Assembly: GCF_003710805.1 (NCBI RefSeq)
Contig: NZ_RHHB01000006.1
Coordinates: 1 to 64,000, forward strand
DNA length: 64,000 nt
Direction: 5' to 3'
DNA from: Agromyces tardus
Lineage (GTDB): Bacteria > Actinomycetota > Actinomycetes > Actinomycetales > Microbacteriaceae
Made by a program: the position numbers and the translations under genes
Shown here: in pieces, positions 18,658-27,764 of the stretch
Numbering within the stretch: position 1 is the stretch's first letter
How the letters are laid out: the number at the start of each line of letters is the position of its first letter
Notes under the pieces: generated by a model
Database searches by the model: none
What the model saw: only the letters and a program-made list of their open reading frames with translations
Told to the model about the DNA's origin: nothing

Positions 18658-21384
18658 GTGACTGTCAACGACCAGGACCCCTATTCGGTCGAGGCGATGG
18701 ACGCCGATCCCGAGGAGACGAGCGAGTGGGCCGAGTCCCTCGACGCCCTCGTGGCCGAGAAGGGGCACCAGCGCGGGCGTGAGATCATGCTCAGCCTGCT
18801 CAAGCGCTCCAAGGAGCTGCACCTCGGCGTGCCGATGGTGCCCACCACGGACTACCTGAACACGATCGCCCCCGAGAACGAACCCGACTTCCCCGGCGAC
18901 GAGGACATCGAGCGTCGCTACCGCGCCTGGATCCGGTGGAACGCGGCCATGCTCGTGCACCGCGCGCAGCGCCCCGGGATCGCCGTGGGCGGCCACATCT
19001 CGACGTACGCGTCATCCGCCGCCCTCTACGAGGTCGGCTTCAACCACTTCTTCCGCGGCCAGGACCACCCCGGCGGCGGCGACCAGATCTTCATCCAGGG
19101 CCACGCCTCCCCCGGCACGTACGCCCGCGCATTCCTCGAGGGCCGGCTCACCACCGACCAGCTCGACGGATTCCGCCAGGAGAAGTCGCACGCGCCGAAC
19201 GGCCTCCCGTCGTACCCGCACCCGCGGCTCATGCCCAACTTCTGGCAGTTCCCGACGGTGTCGATGGGCCTCGGTCCGATCAACGCGATCTACCAGGCGC
19301 AGCTCAACAAGTACCTCACCAACCGCGGCATCAAGGACGCCTCCGACCAGCACGTCTGGGCCTACCTCGGCGACGGCGAGATGGACGAGGTCGAGAGCCG
19401 CGGCCAGCTCCAGGTGGCGGCGAACGAGGGCCTCGACAACCTCACGTTCGTGATCAACTGCAACCTGCAGCGCCTCGACGGACCGGTGCGCGGCAACGGC
19501 AAGATCATCCAGGAGCTCGAGAGCTTCTTCCGCGGCGCCGGCTGGAACGTCATCAAGGTCGTCTGGGGCCGGGAGTGGGACGACCTGCTCGCGCGCGACC
19601 ATGACGGCGCACTCCGCAACCTCATGAACGTCACGCCCGACGGCGACTACCAGACCTACAAGGCGGAGTCCGGCGCCTACGTGCGCGAGAACTTCTTCGG
19701 CCGCGACCCGCGCGCCCTCGAGCTCGTGAAGGACCTCACCGACGACCAGGTGTGGGGCCTCAAGCGCGGCGGCCACGACTACCGCAAGGTGTACGCGGCG
19801 TTCAAGGCGGCCACCGAGCACAAGGGCCAGCCGACCGTCATCCTCGCGAAGACCATCAAGGGCTACGGCCTCGGTCCCTCCTTCGAGGGTCGCAACGCGA
19901 CCCACCAGATGAAGAAGATGACCCTCGAGAACCTCAAGACGTTCCGAGACACGATGCGGGTCCCCATCACCGACGCGCAGCTCGAGGAGAACCCCTACCT
20001 CCCGCCGTACTACCACCCCGGCAACGACGACGAGGCCATCCAGTACCTGCACGAGCGCCGTCGCGAGCTCGGCGGCTACCTGCCCGAGCGTCGCACGAAG
20101 CACACGGCGATCTCGCTGCCCGACGACTCGGCGTACGCGATCTCGAAGAAGGGCTCCGGCACGCAGGAGGTCGCGACGACCATGGCGTTCGTGCGCCTGC
20201 TGAAGGACCTCATGCGGGCGAAGGACTTCGGCAACCGCATCGTGCCGATCATCCCCGACGAGGCGCGCACGTTCGGCATGGACGCGTTCTTCCCGAACGC
20301 GAAGATCTACAACCCGCGCGGCCAGCACTACACCTCGGTCGACCGCGAGCTGCTCCTCGCCTACAAGGAGAGCCCGCAGGGGCAGATCATCCACGTCGGC
20401 ATCAACGAGGCCGGCGCGCTCGCCGCGTTCACCAACGTGGGCACCTCGTACGCGACGCAGGGCGAGCCGCTCATCCCGATCTACGTCTTCTACTCGATGT
20501 TCGGCTTCCAGCGCACCGGTGACGCGATCTGGGCGGCCGGCGACCAGATGACGCGCGGCTTCATGATCGGCGCGACCGCCGGTCGCACGACGCTCACCGG
20601 CGAGGGCCTCCAGCACGCCGACGGGCACTCGCCGCTGCTCGCGGCCACCAACACCGCGGTGGTCTCGTACGACCCGGCGTACGGGTACGAGATCGGCCAC
20701 ATCGTGCGCTCGGGCCTCGACCGCATGTACGGCGGCAACCACCCCGACCCGAACGTCATGTACTACATCACCGTCTACAACGAGCCGATGGTGCAGCCGG
20801 CCGAACCCGAGGGCGTCGACGTCGAGGGCATCAACCGCGGCATCCACCGCATCTCGGAGTCGCAGGTCGCGGGGCCGAAGGCCCAGCTGCTCGCGTCGGG
20901 TGTGGCCGTGCCGTGGGCGCTCGAGGCGCAGCAGCTCCTCGCCGACGACTGGGGCGTGTCCGCCGACGTCTGGTCGGTGACGAGCTGGACCGAGCTCAAC
21001 CGCGACGGCCTCGCGGTCGACGAGTACAACTACCTCAACCCCAACGCCGAGCGCCGCGTGCCGTACCTCACGCAGAAGCTCTCGGCAGCGCGAGGGCCGT
21101 TCGTCGCGGTGTCCGACTACATGCGGGCCGTGCCCGAGCAGATCCGGCCGTACGTTCCGGGCCAGTACGCGACGCTGGGCGGCGACGGGTTCGGGTTCTC
21201 CGACACCCGCGCGGCCGCGCGGCGCTACTTCAAGATCGACGGCCCGTCGATGGTCGTGCGCGCGCTGCAGCTGCTCGCCGACCGCGGCGAGGTCGACCGC
21301 TCGCTCCCCGCGAGCGCGATCGAGAAGTACCGGCTCCACGACGTGAACGCCGGCACCACCGGATCGGCCGGCGGCGAGAGCTAG
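18658..21384 (+). CDS. aceE: Pyruvate dehydrogenase E1 component, homodimeric
   Basis: It decarboxylates pyruvate with thiamine diphosphate and loads acetyl groups on the E2 lipoyl arm. At 908 residues it is the single-chain E1 type. The ThDP motif [14 protein letters not shown] ... NLTFVINCN is near residue 237. It starts with GTG after GAGAGAGG. The gene stands immediately upstream of fasR and the fab genes, so acetyl-CoA supply and fatty acid synthesis are physically linked. The PucR regulator begins 12 nt after its stop. Confidence 0.96.
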   Translation: MTVNDQDPYSVEAMDADPEETSEWAESLDALVAEKGHQRGREIMLSLLKRSKELHLGVPMVPTTDYLNTIAPENEPDFPGDEDIERRYRAWIRWNAAMLVHRAQRPGIAVGGHISTYASSAALYEVGFNHFFRGQDHPGGGDQIFIQGHASPGTYARAFLEGRLTTDQLDGFRQEKSHAPNGLPSYPHPRLMPNFWQFPTVSMGLGPINAIYQAQLNKYLTNRGIKDASDQHVWAYLGDGEMDEVESRGQLQVAANEGLDNLTFVINCNLQRLDGPVRGNGKIIQELESFFRGAGWNVIKVVWGREWDDLLARDHDGALRNLMNVTPDGDYQTYKAESGAYVRENFFGRDPRALELVKDLTDDQVWGLKRGGHDYRKVYAAFKAATEHKGQPTVILAKTIKGYGLGPSFEGRNATHQMKKMTLENLKTFRDTMRVPITDAQLEENPYLPPYYHPGNDDEAIQYLHERRRELGGYLPERRTKHTAISLPDDSAYAISKKGSGTQEVATTMAFVRLLKDLMRAKDFGNRIVPIIPDEARTFGMDAFFPNAKIYNPRGQHYTSVDRELLLAYKESPQGQIIHVGINEAGALAAFTNVGTSYATQGEPLIPIYVFYSMFGFQRTGDAIWAAGDQMTRGFMIGATAGRTTLTGEGLQHADGHSPLLAATNTAVVSYDPAYGYEIGHIVRSGLDRMYGGNHPDPNVMYYITVYNEPMVQPAEPEGVDVEGINRGIHRISESQVAGPKAQLLASGVAVPWALEAQQLLADDWGVSADVWSVTSWTELNRDGLAVDEYNYLNPNAERRVPYLTQKLSAARGPFVAVSDYMRAVPEQIRPYVPGQYATLGGDGFGFSDTRAAARRYFKIDGPSMVVRALQLLADRGEVDRSLPASAIEKYRLHDVNAGTTGSAGGES

Positions 21385-21396
21385 CAGGCATCCCAG

Positions 21397-22611
21397 GTGG
21401 CGACGAGGCCCAAGACCAAGGCGGAGACGCTCGCGTGGTTGCGAACCATCGCGGGTGAGTTGTCGACCCAGACGCTGAAGCGACTGGAGGACACGCTGCC
21501 CTGGTACGGCGACATGCCGCCGAGCCGACGCTCGGCGGTGGGCCTCGTCGCCCAGGCGGGCATCTCGTCGTTCATCTCGTGGTTCGACGATCCCCGATCC
21601 ACGCCGTGGATCGCGGCCGACGTCTTCGGCGCGGCTCCTCGCGAGCTGCTGCGCTCGGTGAGCCTGCAGCAGACGCTGCAGCTCATCCGGGTGACGGTCG
21701 AGGTCGTCGAGGAGCGCGTGAAGGACGGCAGCGAGGCGCTCCGCGAGGCGATCCTCCTCTACTCGCGCGAGATCGCGTTCGCCGCGGCCGACGTCTACGC
21801 CCGGGCCGCCGAGGCGCGCGGCCTCTGGGACGCCCGCCTCGAGGCGCTCGTCGTCGACTCGATCCTCTCGGGCGAGTACGACGACGAGCTCCCGAGCCGT
21901 ATCGCCGCGCTGGGCTGGCACGGTCACGGCGAGGTCGCGGTGCTCGTCGGCACGGCGCCGAAGCTCTTCGACGTCGACCAGGTGCGGCGCGCCGCACGGC
22001 ACATGCACGCCGACGTGCTCATCGGCGTGCAGGGCAACCGCCTCGTCGTGGTGATCGGTCGCGCCGATCCCCGAGGAGTCGAGGGCGAGGAGTCGGTCGG
22101 CACCGCCGCCGCCCTGAGCTTCATGGAGATCGCCACGCAACTCGAGCCGCATTTCGGCACGGGGCACCTCGTGCTCGGCCACGAGGTCGCGAACCTCGTC
22201 GATGCGAGCAAGAGCGCGAAGGCGGCCCTCGCGGGATTCGCGGTCGCGCGATCGTGGCGGCACGCCCCGCGCCCCGTGCACGCCGACGACCTGCTGCCCG
22301 AGCGCGCCCTCGCGGGCGACCCGCTCGCGCGTGCCACCCTCGTGCACCGCATCTACCGGCCCTTGCAGGCGCACTCGACCGAACTCCTCACCACGCTGTG
22401 GAGCTACCTCGACAACGGCCGGTCGCTCGAGGCGACGGCCCGCGAGCTGTTCGTGCACCCGAACACCGTGCGCTACCGCCTCAAGCGCGTCTCCGACGTG
22501 ATCGGGTGGGATGCCACGGGCGCGCGCGAGGCGCTCATCCTGCAGTCGGCGCTCATCATCGGATCGATGAGCGACCACGAGCTGCCGCCGCGCCGACGCA
22601 GCGGATCCTGA
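21397..22611 (+). CDS. fasR: PucR/CdaR-type transcriptional regulator of fatty acid synthesis (FasR-like)
   Basis: This 404-residue protein has a C-terminal PucR-type helix-turn-helix (about 335-395: ATARELFVHPNTVRYRLKRV) and a long N-terminal effector region. A protein of this type sits directly before fabD-fabH-acpP-fabF in Streptomyces, where it activates the fab genes; the identical order here supports the symbol. It starts at GTG 21397, 12 nt after the aceE stop, with AGCAGG upstream. A palindrome at 22660-22669 between it and fabD is a candidate binding site. Confidence 0.82.
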   Translation: MATRPKTKAETLAWLRTIAGELSTQTLKRLEDTLPWYGDMPPSRRSAVGLVAQAGISSFISWFDDPRSTPWIAADVFGAAPRELLRSVSLQQTLQLIRVTVEVVEERVKDGSEALREAILLYSREIAFAAADVYARAAEARGLWDARLEALVVDSILSGEYDDELPSRIAALGWHGHGEVAVLVGTAPKLFDVDQVRRAARHMHADVLIGVQGNRLVVVIGRADPRGVEGEESVGTAAALSFMEIATQLEPHFGTGHLVLGHEVANLVDASKSAKAALAGFAVARSWRHAPRPVHADDLLPERALAGDPLARATLVHRIYRPLQAHSTELLTTLWSYLDNGRSLEATARELFVHPNTVRYRLKRVSDVIGWDATGAREALILQSALIIGSMSDHELPPRRRSGS

Positions 22612-22655
22612 CCCCGGAGCTGTACCGCCGGCACAACGACTCCGCGAAGAGCTTG

Positions 22656-22669
22656 TAGTGTGTGCACAC
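22656..22669 (+). promoter_or_regulatory. Palindrome overlapping a -10-like element before fabD
   Basis: GTGTGCACAC (22660-22669) is a perfect 10-bp palindrome and overlaps TAGTGT (22656-22661), a plausible -10. It lies 33 bp before the fabD start in the fasR-fabD gap, so it could be an operator controlling the fab operon. No consensus is known to me for this regulator. Confidence 0.4.
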
Positions 22670-22702
22670 TCGCGCGCGCCCGCAGATTGGCAGACTGGGA
22701 CT

Positions 22703-23623
22703 GTGATCGTCGTCGTCTGCCCTGGACAGGGCTCTCAGACCCCCGGATTCCTCGCCCCCTGGCTCGCCGAATCCGCCTTCGCCGACCGGCTCGCCGGGCT
22801 CTCGGAAGCCGCCGGGCTCGACCTGGCCGCGCACGGCACCGAGAGCGACGCCGACACGATCCGCGACACCCGGGTGGCCCAGCCGCTCATCGTCGCCGCG
22901 GGGATCCTCACCCTCGGCGCACTGCTCGCCGACGGCCGTGACGCGCGCATCGGCGGGATCGCCGGCCACTCGGTCGGCGAGATCACCGCTGCCGCGGGCT
23001 CCGGCGTGCTCACCGACGCCGAGGCGATGCGCTTCGTCGCCGAGCGCGGGCGTGCGATGGCGGCCGCCGCGGCCGAGGTCGCCACGGGCATGAGCGCCGT
23101 CATCGGCGCCGACGAGGCGGAGCTCCTCGCGCGCCTCGCCGAGCTTGGCCTCGAGCCCGCCAACTTCAACGGCGGCGGCCAGCTCGTCGTCGCCGGCGCG
23201 CTCGACGCGCTCGAGCAGCTCAAGGCCGAGCCGCCCGCCGGCTCCCGGGTCATCCCGCTGCAGGTCGCGGGTGCATTCCACACGCGCTACATGCAGCCGG
23301 CCGCCGCGCGCCTCGGCGAGGTCGCGGCGACGCTCGCGCCCGCCGACCCCGCGATCCCGCTCTGGACGAACCACGACGGCTCCCGCGTGGCATCCGGCGC
23401 CGACTTCGTCGCCCTGCTCGTCGGCCAGGTCTCCTCCCCCGTACGCTGGGACCGCTGCATGGAGTCCTTCGGCGAGGCCGGTGTCACCGGCATCATCGAG
23501 GTCGCGCCCGCCGGCGCGCTCGTCGGACTCGCGAAGCGCGCGCTCAAGGGCGTGCCCACCGTCGCAGTCAAGACCCCCGACGACCTGCCCGCGGCCATCG
23601 AGCTCATCGAGCAGGCCGCGTAG
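22703..23623 (+). CDS. fabD: Malonyl-CoA:ACP malonyltransferase
   Basis: FabD loads malonyl groups onto acyl carrier protein. The 306-residue protein begins at GTG 22703 (VVVCPGQGSQTPGF); the frame is open 15 codons upstream but those residues do not resemble the family. It has the PGQGSQ motif at the start, the active-site GHSVGEITA near residue 92 and the catalytic-His region GAFHTRYMQPA near 190. It is first of the fabD-fabH-acpP-fabF cluster. Confidence 0.95.
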   Translation: MIVVVCPGQGSQTPGFLAPWLAESAFADRLAGLSEAAGLDLAAHGTESDADTIRDTRVAQPLIVAAGILTLGALLADGRDARIGGIAGHSVGEITAAAGSGVLTDAEAMRFVAERGRAMAAAAAEVATGMSAVIGADEAELLARLAELGLEPANFNGGGQLVVAGALDALEQLKAEPPAGSRVIPLQVAGAFHTRYMQPAAARLGEVAATLAPADPAIPLWTNHDGSRVASGADFVALLVGQVSSPVRWDRCMESFGEAGVTGIIEVAPAGALVGLAKRALKGVPTVAVKTPDDLPAAIELIEQAA

Positions 23624-23659
23624 CCCGCGGCATCCGCGAATCACACGAGAGAGCGCACC

Positions 23660-24664
23660 ATGACGAGACCCACCCTGCAGCAGTCGCACGGCCCCGCCTA
23701 CACCCGCATCTACGCGGTCGGGGCGGCCCGCGGCGCGAACGTCGTGCCGAACGACGACCTCGTCGGGCCGATCGACTCCTCCGACGAGTGGATCCAGCAG
23801 CGCACGGGAATCATCACGCGCACGCGCGCCGGCGCCGACGTCTCGGCGCTCGACCTGGCCACGGAGGCCGCGCGCGAGGCCATCGAGCGATCGGGCGTCG
23901 CGCCCGAGCTCATCGACCTCGTCATCGTGGCCACGATCTCGAACGTGCAGCAGACCCCGTCGATGGCGGCCGTCGTGGCCGACAACATCGGAGCGAATCC
24001 CGCGGCCGCATACGACACCAACGCAGCCTGCGCGGGCTACGCCTACGCCGTCGCCCAGGCGGACGCCCTCATCCGTTCGGGGGCCGCCCACTACGCGCTC
24101 GTGATCGGTGCCGAGAAGCTCTCCGACGTCGTCGACCCCACCGACCGCTCGATCTCGTTCCTCCTCGGCGACGGCGCCGGCGCCGTCGTGATCGGCCCCA
24201 GCGACTTCCCGGGCATCGCGCGCACCATCTGGGGCTCCGACGGGTCGAAGGCGGGCGCGGTCGGCATGGACCACACCCTCACCGAGTTCCGCGACGGCAC
24301 GGCCGCGTGGCCCACGCTCCGCCAGGAGGGTCAGACGGTCTTCCGCTGGGCGGTCTGGGACATGGCGAAGGTGGCGAAGCAGGCGCTGGATGCCGCGGGC
24401 GTGACGAGCGCGGACCTCGCGGCGTTCATCCCGCACCAGGCGAACATGCGCATCATCGACGAGTTCGCCAAGCAGCTGAAGCTTCCCGAATCGGTCGTGA
24501 TCGCCCGGGACATCGCGACGACGGGCAACACGTCGGCCGCGTCGATCCCGCTCGCGACGCACCGCCTGCTCGAGGAGCATCCCGAGCTCTCGGGGGGCCT
24601 CGCCCTCCAGATCGGCTTCGGCGCCGGCCTCGTGTTCGGCGCCCAAGTGGTGGTTCTGCCCTGA
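23660..24664 (+). CDS. fabH: 3-oxoacyl-ACP synthase III
   Basis: FabH starts fatty acid synthesis by joining an acyl-CoA primer to malonyl-ACP. This 334-residue protein has the catalytic triad visible: Cys in NAACAGYAY (near 122), His in FIPHQANMR (near 260) and Asn in TTGNTSAAS (near 290). An N-terminal extension of about 15 residues precedes the usual start. In actinobacteria the primer is often branched-chain acyl-CoA; specificity cannot be read here. It follows fabD by 36 bp with GAGAGAG upstream. Confidence 0.95.
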   Translation: MTRPTLQQSHGPAYTRIYAVGAARGANVVPNDDLVGPIDSSDEWIQQRTGIITRTRAGADVSALDLATEAAREAIERSGVAPELIDLVIVATISNVQQTPSMAAVVADNIGANPAAAYDTNAACAGYAYAVAQADALIRSGAAHYALVIGAEKLSDVVDPTDRSISFLLGDGAGAVVIGPSDFPGIARTIWGSDGSKAGAVGMDHTLTEFRDGTAAWPTLRQEGQTVFRWAVWDMAKVAKQALDAAGVTSADLAAFIPHQANMRIIDEFAKQLKLPESVVIARDIATTGNTSAASIPLATHRLLEEHPELSGGLALQIGFGAGLVFGAQVVVLP

Positions 24665-24730
24665 GCCGCCGTCCCCCGTCCCTCTAGACTGTTCCTCGGT
24701 CACACGAGACACCCCTCAAGGAGAAGAACC

Positions 24731-24979
24731 ATGGCATTGTCCACCGAAGAAGTGCTTGCCGGCCTGGCCGAGCTCATCAACGACGAGACCGGCATCGCGA
24801 CCGACACGGTTGAGCTGGACAAGTCGTTCACCGATGACCTCGACATCGATTCCATCTCGATGATGACGATCGTCGTCAACGCCGAGGAGAAGTTCGACGT
24901 CAAGATCCCCGACGAAGAGGTCAAGAACCTCAAGACCGTCGGCGACGCCGTCGACTTCATCGTCAAGGCCCAGGCCTAG
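24731..24979 (+). CDS. acpP: Acyl carrier protein
   Basis: This 82-residue acidic protein carries growing acyl chains on a phosphopantetheine arm. The attachment serine is in DLDIDSISMM near residue 41. AAGGAG lies 6-7 nt before the ATG, the best ribosome site in the cluster, matching the high abundance of ACP. A strong hairpin follows its stop, before fabF. Confidence 0.97.
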   Translation: MALSTEEVLAGLAELINDETGIATDTVELDKSFTDDLDIDSISMMTIVVNAEEKFDVKIPDEEVKNLKTVGDAVDFIVKAQA

Positions 24980-24989
24980 TCGCTGATCA

Positions 24990-25018
24990 GGATGGGCCGG
25001 CCGTGTGCCGGCCCATCC
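24990..25018 (+). terminator. Hairpin between acpP and fabF (attenuator or stabiliser)
   Basis: A perfect 12-bp stem (24990-25001 with 25007-25018) has a 5-nt loop. It starts 11 nt after acpP and ends 42 nt before fabF. It may end part of the transcripts or protect the 3' end of an acpP message. Confidence 0.6.
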
Positions 25019-25060
25019 CCTCGACGCGACCACCGTTCACCTCCCCTGGAGTGTTTTCGT

Positions 25061-26296
25061 ATGACCAAGAAGATCGTGATCACGGGCATCGGTGCGACCT
25101 CGCCCATCGGCGGCACCGCGCGTGACAGCTGGAAGGCGCTGCTCGCCGGCGAATCGGGCGCACGCACGCTCGAACACGACTGGGTGGCCGAGCTCGCGCT
25201 CCCCGTCACCTTCGCCGCGACGGCGAAGCAGAGCGCGGCCGACGTGCTCGAACGCCACGAGGTGAAGCGACTCGACCCGTCGAGCCAGTTCGCACTCATC
25301 GCCGGCCGCGAGGCCTGGGCGGATGCCGGGTCGCCCGAGGTGGCTCCCGAGCGGCTCGCCGTCGACTGGTCGACGGGCATCGGCGGCGTCTGGACGCTCC
25401 TCGACGCGTGGGACACCCTGCGCGAACGCGGACCCCGCCGCGTGCTGCCCATGACCGTGCCGATGCTCATGCCGAACGGTCCGGGCGCCGCGATCGGCAT
25501 GGACCTGCACGCCCGCGCCGGCATCCGCACCGTCGTCTCGGCGTGCGCCTCGAGCACCGAGGCACTCGTCAACGCCTACGACCACCTGCAGGCGGGTCTC
25601 GCCGACGTCGTGATCGCCGGCGGCTCCGAGGCGGCGATCCACCCGCTGCCCATCGCGGCGTTCGCGTCGATGCAGGCGCTCTCGCGTCGCAACGACGAGC
25701 CCGCGATCGCGTCGCGTCCCTACGACCTCGGGCGTGACGGCTTCGTGCTCGGCGAGGGCGCGGCCGCGCTCGTCGTCGAGACCGAGGAGCACGCCAAGGC
25801 CCGCGGCGCCCGCATCTACGCCGAGCTGCTCGGCGGCGCGGTCACGAGCGACGCGTACCACATCACGGCGCCCGACCCCGAGGGTTCGGCAGCCGCGCGC
25901 GCCATGAAGACCGCGATCGAGGGTGCGGGCGCGAGCCTCACGGATGTCGCGCACGTCAACGCGCACGCGACGAGCACGCCGGTCGGCGACATCGCCGAGT
26001 ACAACGCGCTCCGCCGCGTGTTCGGCGACCACCTCGACCGCATCGCGGTCACCGCCACCAAGGCGTCGACGGGTCATCTGCTCGGCGGCGCGGGCGCGAT
26101 CGAGGCGCTGTTCACCGTGATGGCGCTCCACGAGCGCACCGCTCCGCCGACGATCAACCTCACCGAGCAGGACCCCGAGATCCCGCTCGACGTGGTCACC
26201 TCGCCGCGCGCCCTCGGCGACGGCGACCTCATCGCGATCAGCAACTCGTTCGGCTTCGGCGGGCACAACGCGGTCGCCGCGTTCCGCTCGGCCTGA
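25061..26296 (+). CDS. fabF: 3-oxoacyl-ACP synthase II
   Basis: FabF elongates acyl-ACP by condensation with malonyl-ACP. This 411-residue protein has catalytic Cys in VVSACASSTEAL (near 169), His in NAHATSTPVGD (near 305) and His in TKASTGHLLGG (near 340). The ATG at 25061 is at the conserved N-terminus TKKIVITGIGATSPIG; upstream open frame is not conserved. It is last gene of the fab cluster and is followed by a strong terminator. Confidence 0.96.
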   Translation: MTKKIVITGIGATSPIGGTARDSWKALLAGESGARTLEHDWVAELALPVTFAATAKQSAADVLERHEVKRLDPSSQFALIAGREAWADAGSPEVAPERLAVDWSTGIGGVWTLLDAWDTLRERGPRRVLPMTVPMLMPNGPGAAIGMDLHARAGIRTVVSACASSTEALVNAYDHLQAGLADVVIAGGSEAAIHPLPIAAFASMQALSRRNDEPAIASRPYDLGRDGFVLGEGAAALVVETEEHAKARGARIYAELLGGAVTSDAYHITAPDPEGSAAARAMKTAIEGAGASLTDVAHVNAHATSTPVGDIAEYNALRRVFGDHLDRIAVTATKASTGHLLGGAGAIEALFTVMALHERTAPPTINLTEQDPEIPLDVVTSPRALGDGDLIAISNSFGFGGHNAVAAFRSA

Positions 26297-26337
26297 CGCG
26301 CGCAACACCCGCACCGCCGGATCACCGGCGGCACGCG

Positions 26338-26379
26338 TGCGAAGACCCCGGCCGCCCTGAGGGCGCCGGGGTCTTCGCA
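26338..26379 (+). terminator. Terminator after fabF
   Basis: A perfect 15-bp stem (26338-26352 with 26365-26379) has a 12-nt loop that is itself partly self-complementary. It ends the fab operon and sits before the convergent DUF3145 gene. Confidence 0.75.
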
Positions 26380-26459
26380 TCGCATCGGGGTTTCGATCGT
26401 GCACCGCCGGGACCAGGTCGACCGGCTGACGCGTCACGCCACCGCCATGATGCGATCCC

Positions 26460-26981
26460 TCACCCCACCTGGTGCAGCCAGACGACCGGCGCGAAGTCGC
26501 TCGCGTGGCGGAACGGCTCGAGCTCGTCGTCCCACGCCTGCCCGAGTGCGAGGCGCAGCTCGCGGTGCAGCTCGCGGGCGTCGAGGCCGGCCACCTCCAT
26601 GGCATAGCGCACGCGATCCTCGGGGATGACCATGTTGCCGGCGGAGTCGGTCTGCGCGTAGAAGACGCCGAGCTCGGGCGTGTGCATCCAGCGCGAGCCG
26701 TCGGAGCCCGGCCCCGGATCCTCGCTCACCTCGAATCGGAGGTGCTCCCAGCCGCGCAACGCCGACGCGAGTCGGGCGCCGCTGCCGGCGTCGCCCTCCC
26801 AGTAGAACTCGGCGCGCATGGCGCCACGCAGCACGGGCTGCTCGACCCAGTCGAAGTTCACCGGCGTGCCGAGCGCGCGCCCGGCCGCCCATTCGACGTG
26901 CGGGCACACGGCACGTGGTGCCGAGTGCACGAACAGCACTCCTCGCGCGGCGCGCAGTGCCCGCGTGTTCTGCTCCGCCAT
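26460..26981 (-). CDS. DUF3145 family protein
   Basis: This 173-residue soluble protein has the family's opening ARGVLFVHSAPRAVCPHVEWA and central GAMRAEFYWEGDAGSGARLASA. The family is confined to actinobacteria and often lies next to the fab genes, as here, but has no known function. Start ATG 26981 is preferred because GGAG lies 6 nt upstream; ATG 26987 and 27062 are alternatives. It is divergent from the PadR gene. Confidence 0.85.
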   Translation of the reverse strand: MAEQNTRALRAARGVLFVHSAPRAVCPHVEWAAGRALGTPVNFDWVEQPVLRGAMRAEFYWEGDAGSGARLASALRGWEHLRFEVSEDPGPGSDGSRWMHTPELGVFYAQTDSAGNMVIPEDRVRYAMEVAGLDARELHRELRLALGQAWDDELEPFRHASDFAPVVWLHQVG

Positions 26982-27163
26982 CTCCATCTCCGTTCGCTGA
27001 GGTTCGTCTTCCCCTACGACCTCGGAACGAGCGAGTGCGGCCTGTTCGATTGGCGACGGCATGCCGTCAGGGCGATTATGCCCGGTATTCCGGGCGCTGA
27101 CAAGGGTGCCACGCCAACTGTATGCTCGGTGAGGAGTTCATTCGTTCGATCGAGGAGGACCGG

Positions 27164-27754
27164 ATGGCGGTGCGCGACGCCCTGCTCGCCCTGCTGACCA
27201 CGGGGCCCGCGTACGGCTTCCAGTTGCACGGCGGGCTCGCCGAGCGCACCGGGGGCCGGCGGACGGTCAACGTCGGCCAGACCTACGCCACCCTCGAGCG
27301 GCTCGCGAAGCAGCGCCTCGTCGAGCCCGCCGGCGCGACCGACGACGGGCTGCCGCTGCATCGCCTCACCGCCGCCGGCGAGGCCGCAGCACAGGCCTGG
27401 CTGGCGGGCGCGGATGCTGCGGGCGCCGACCCGTGGGACGAGACCGTCGACCGGGTGCTCGTCGCGCTGTCCCTGCCGGGCATCGACGCCGCGTCGATCA
27501 TCGACGCCGAGGGCGCGAAGTGGCGAGAGCGTCAGTCGGCGGTCGGCGCGTCGGCCGCGGCATCCGAGGGGCCCGCGGATTCCGCGCACCGCGGACTCGT
27601 CGACCTCGCCTCGGCCGCGGAGGCCGCCCGCGCCCGCGCGGCCCTCGACTGGCTCGCTGCGGTCGCCGCGGTCGACGAGTCGGCGCTCTCGTTCGCCCCG
27701 AGCGGCACGCGCCCCAAGCGGGGCCGACGCCCCTCGGCCGCTCCGGCCGCGTGA
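27164..27754 (+). CDS. PadR family transcriptional regulator
   Basis: This 196-residue protein has an N-terminal winged helix (VRDALLALLTTGPAYGFQLHGGL, then TVNVGQTYATLERLAKQRLV) and a C-terminal helical dimerisation region, as in PadR-type repressors. The ATG at 27164 follows GAGGAGG by 5 nt; an upstream in-frame ATG at 27122 is less likely. No obvious target transporter or enzyme is next to it; the divergent neighbour is DUF3145. Confidence 0.85.
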   Translation: MAVRDALLALLTTGPAYGFQLHGGLAERTGGRRTVNVGQTYATLERLAKQRLVEPAGATDDGLPLHRLTAAGEAAAQAWLAGADAAGADPWDETVDRVLVALSLPGIDAASIIDAEGAKWRERQSAVGASAAASEGPADSAHRGLVDLASAAEAARARAALDWLAAVAAVDESALSFAPSGTRPKRGRRPSAAPAA

Positions 27755-27764
27755 CCGGGCGCGG

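Noticed and set aside
19012-22578. Open frame of about 1190 codons on the minus strand across aceE and fasR
   Set aside because: It is antisense to two clear genes and rich in Arg, Val, His and Asp, a pattern forced by GC-rich codon positions of the real genes. No family motif is present.
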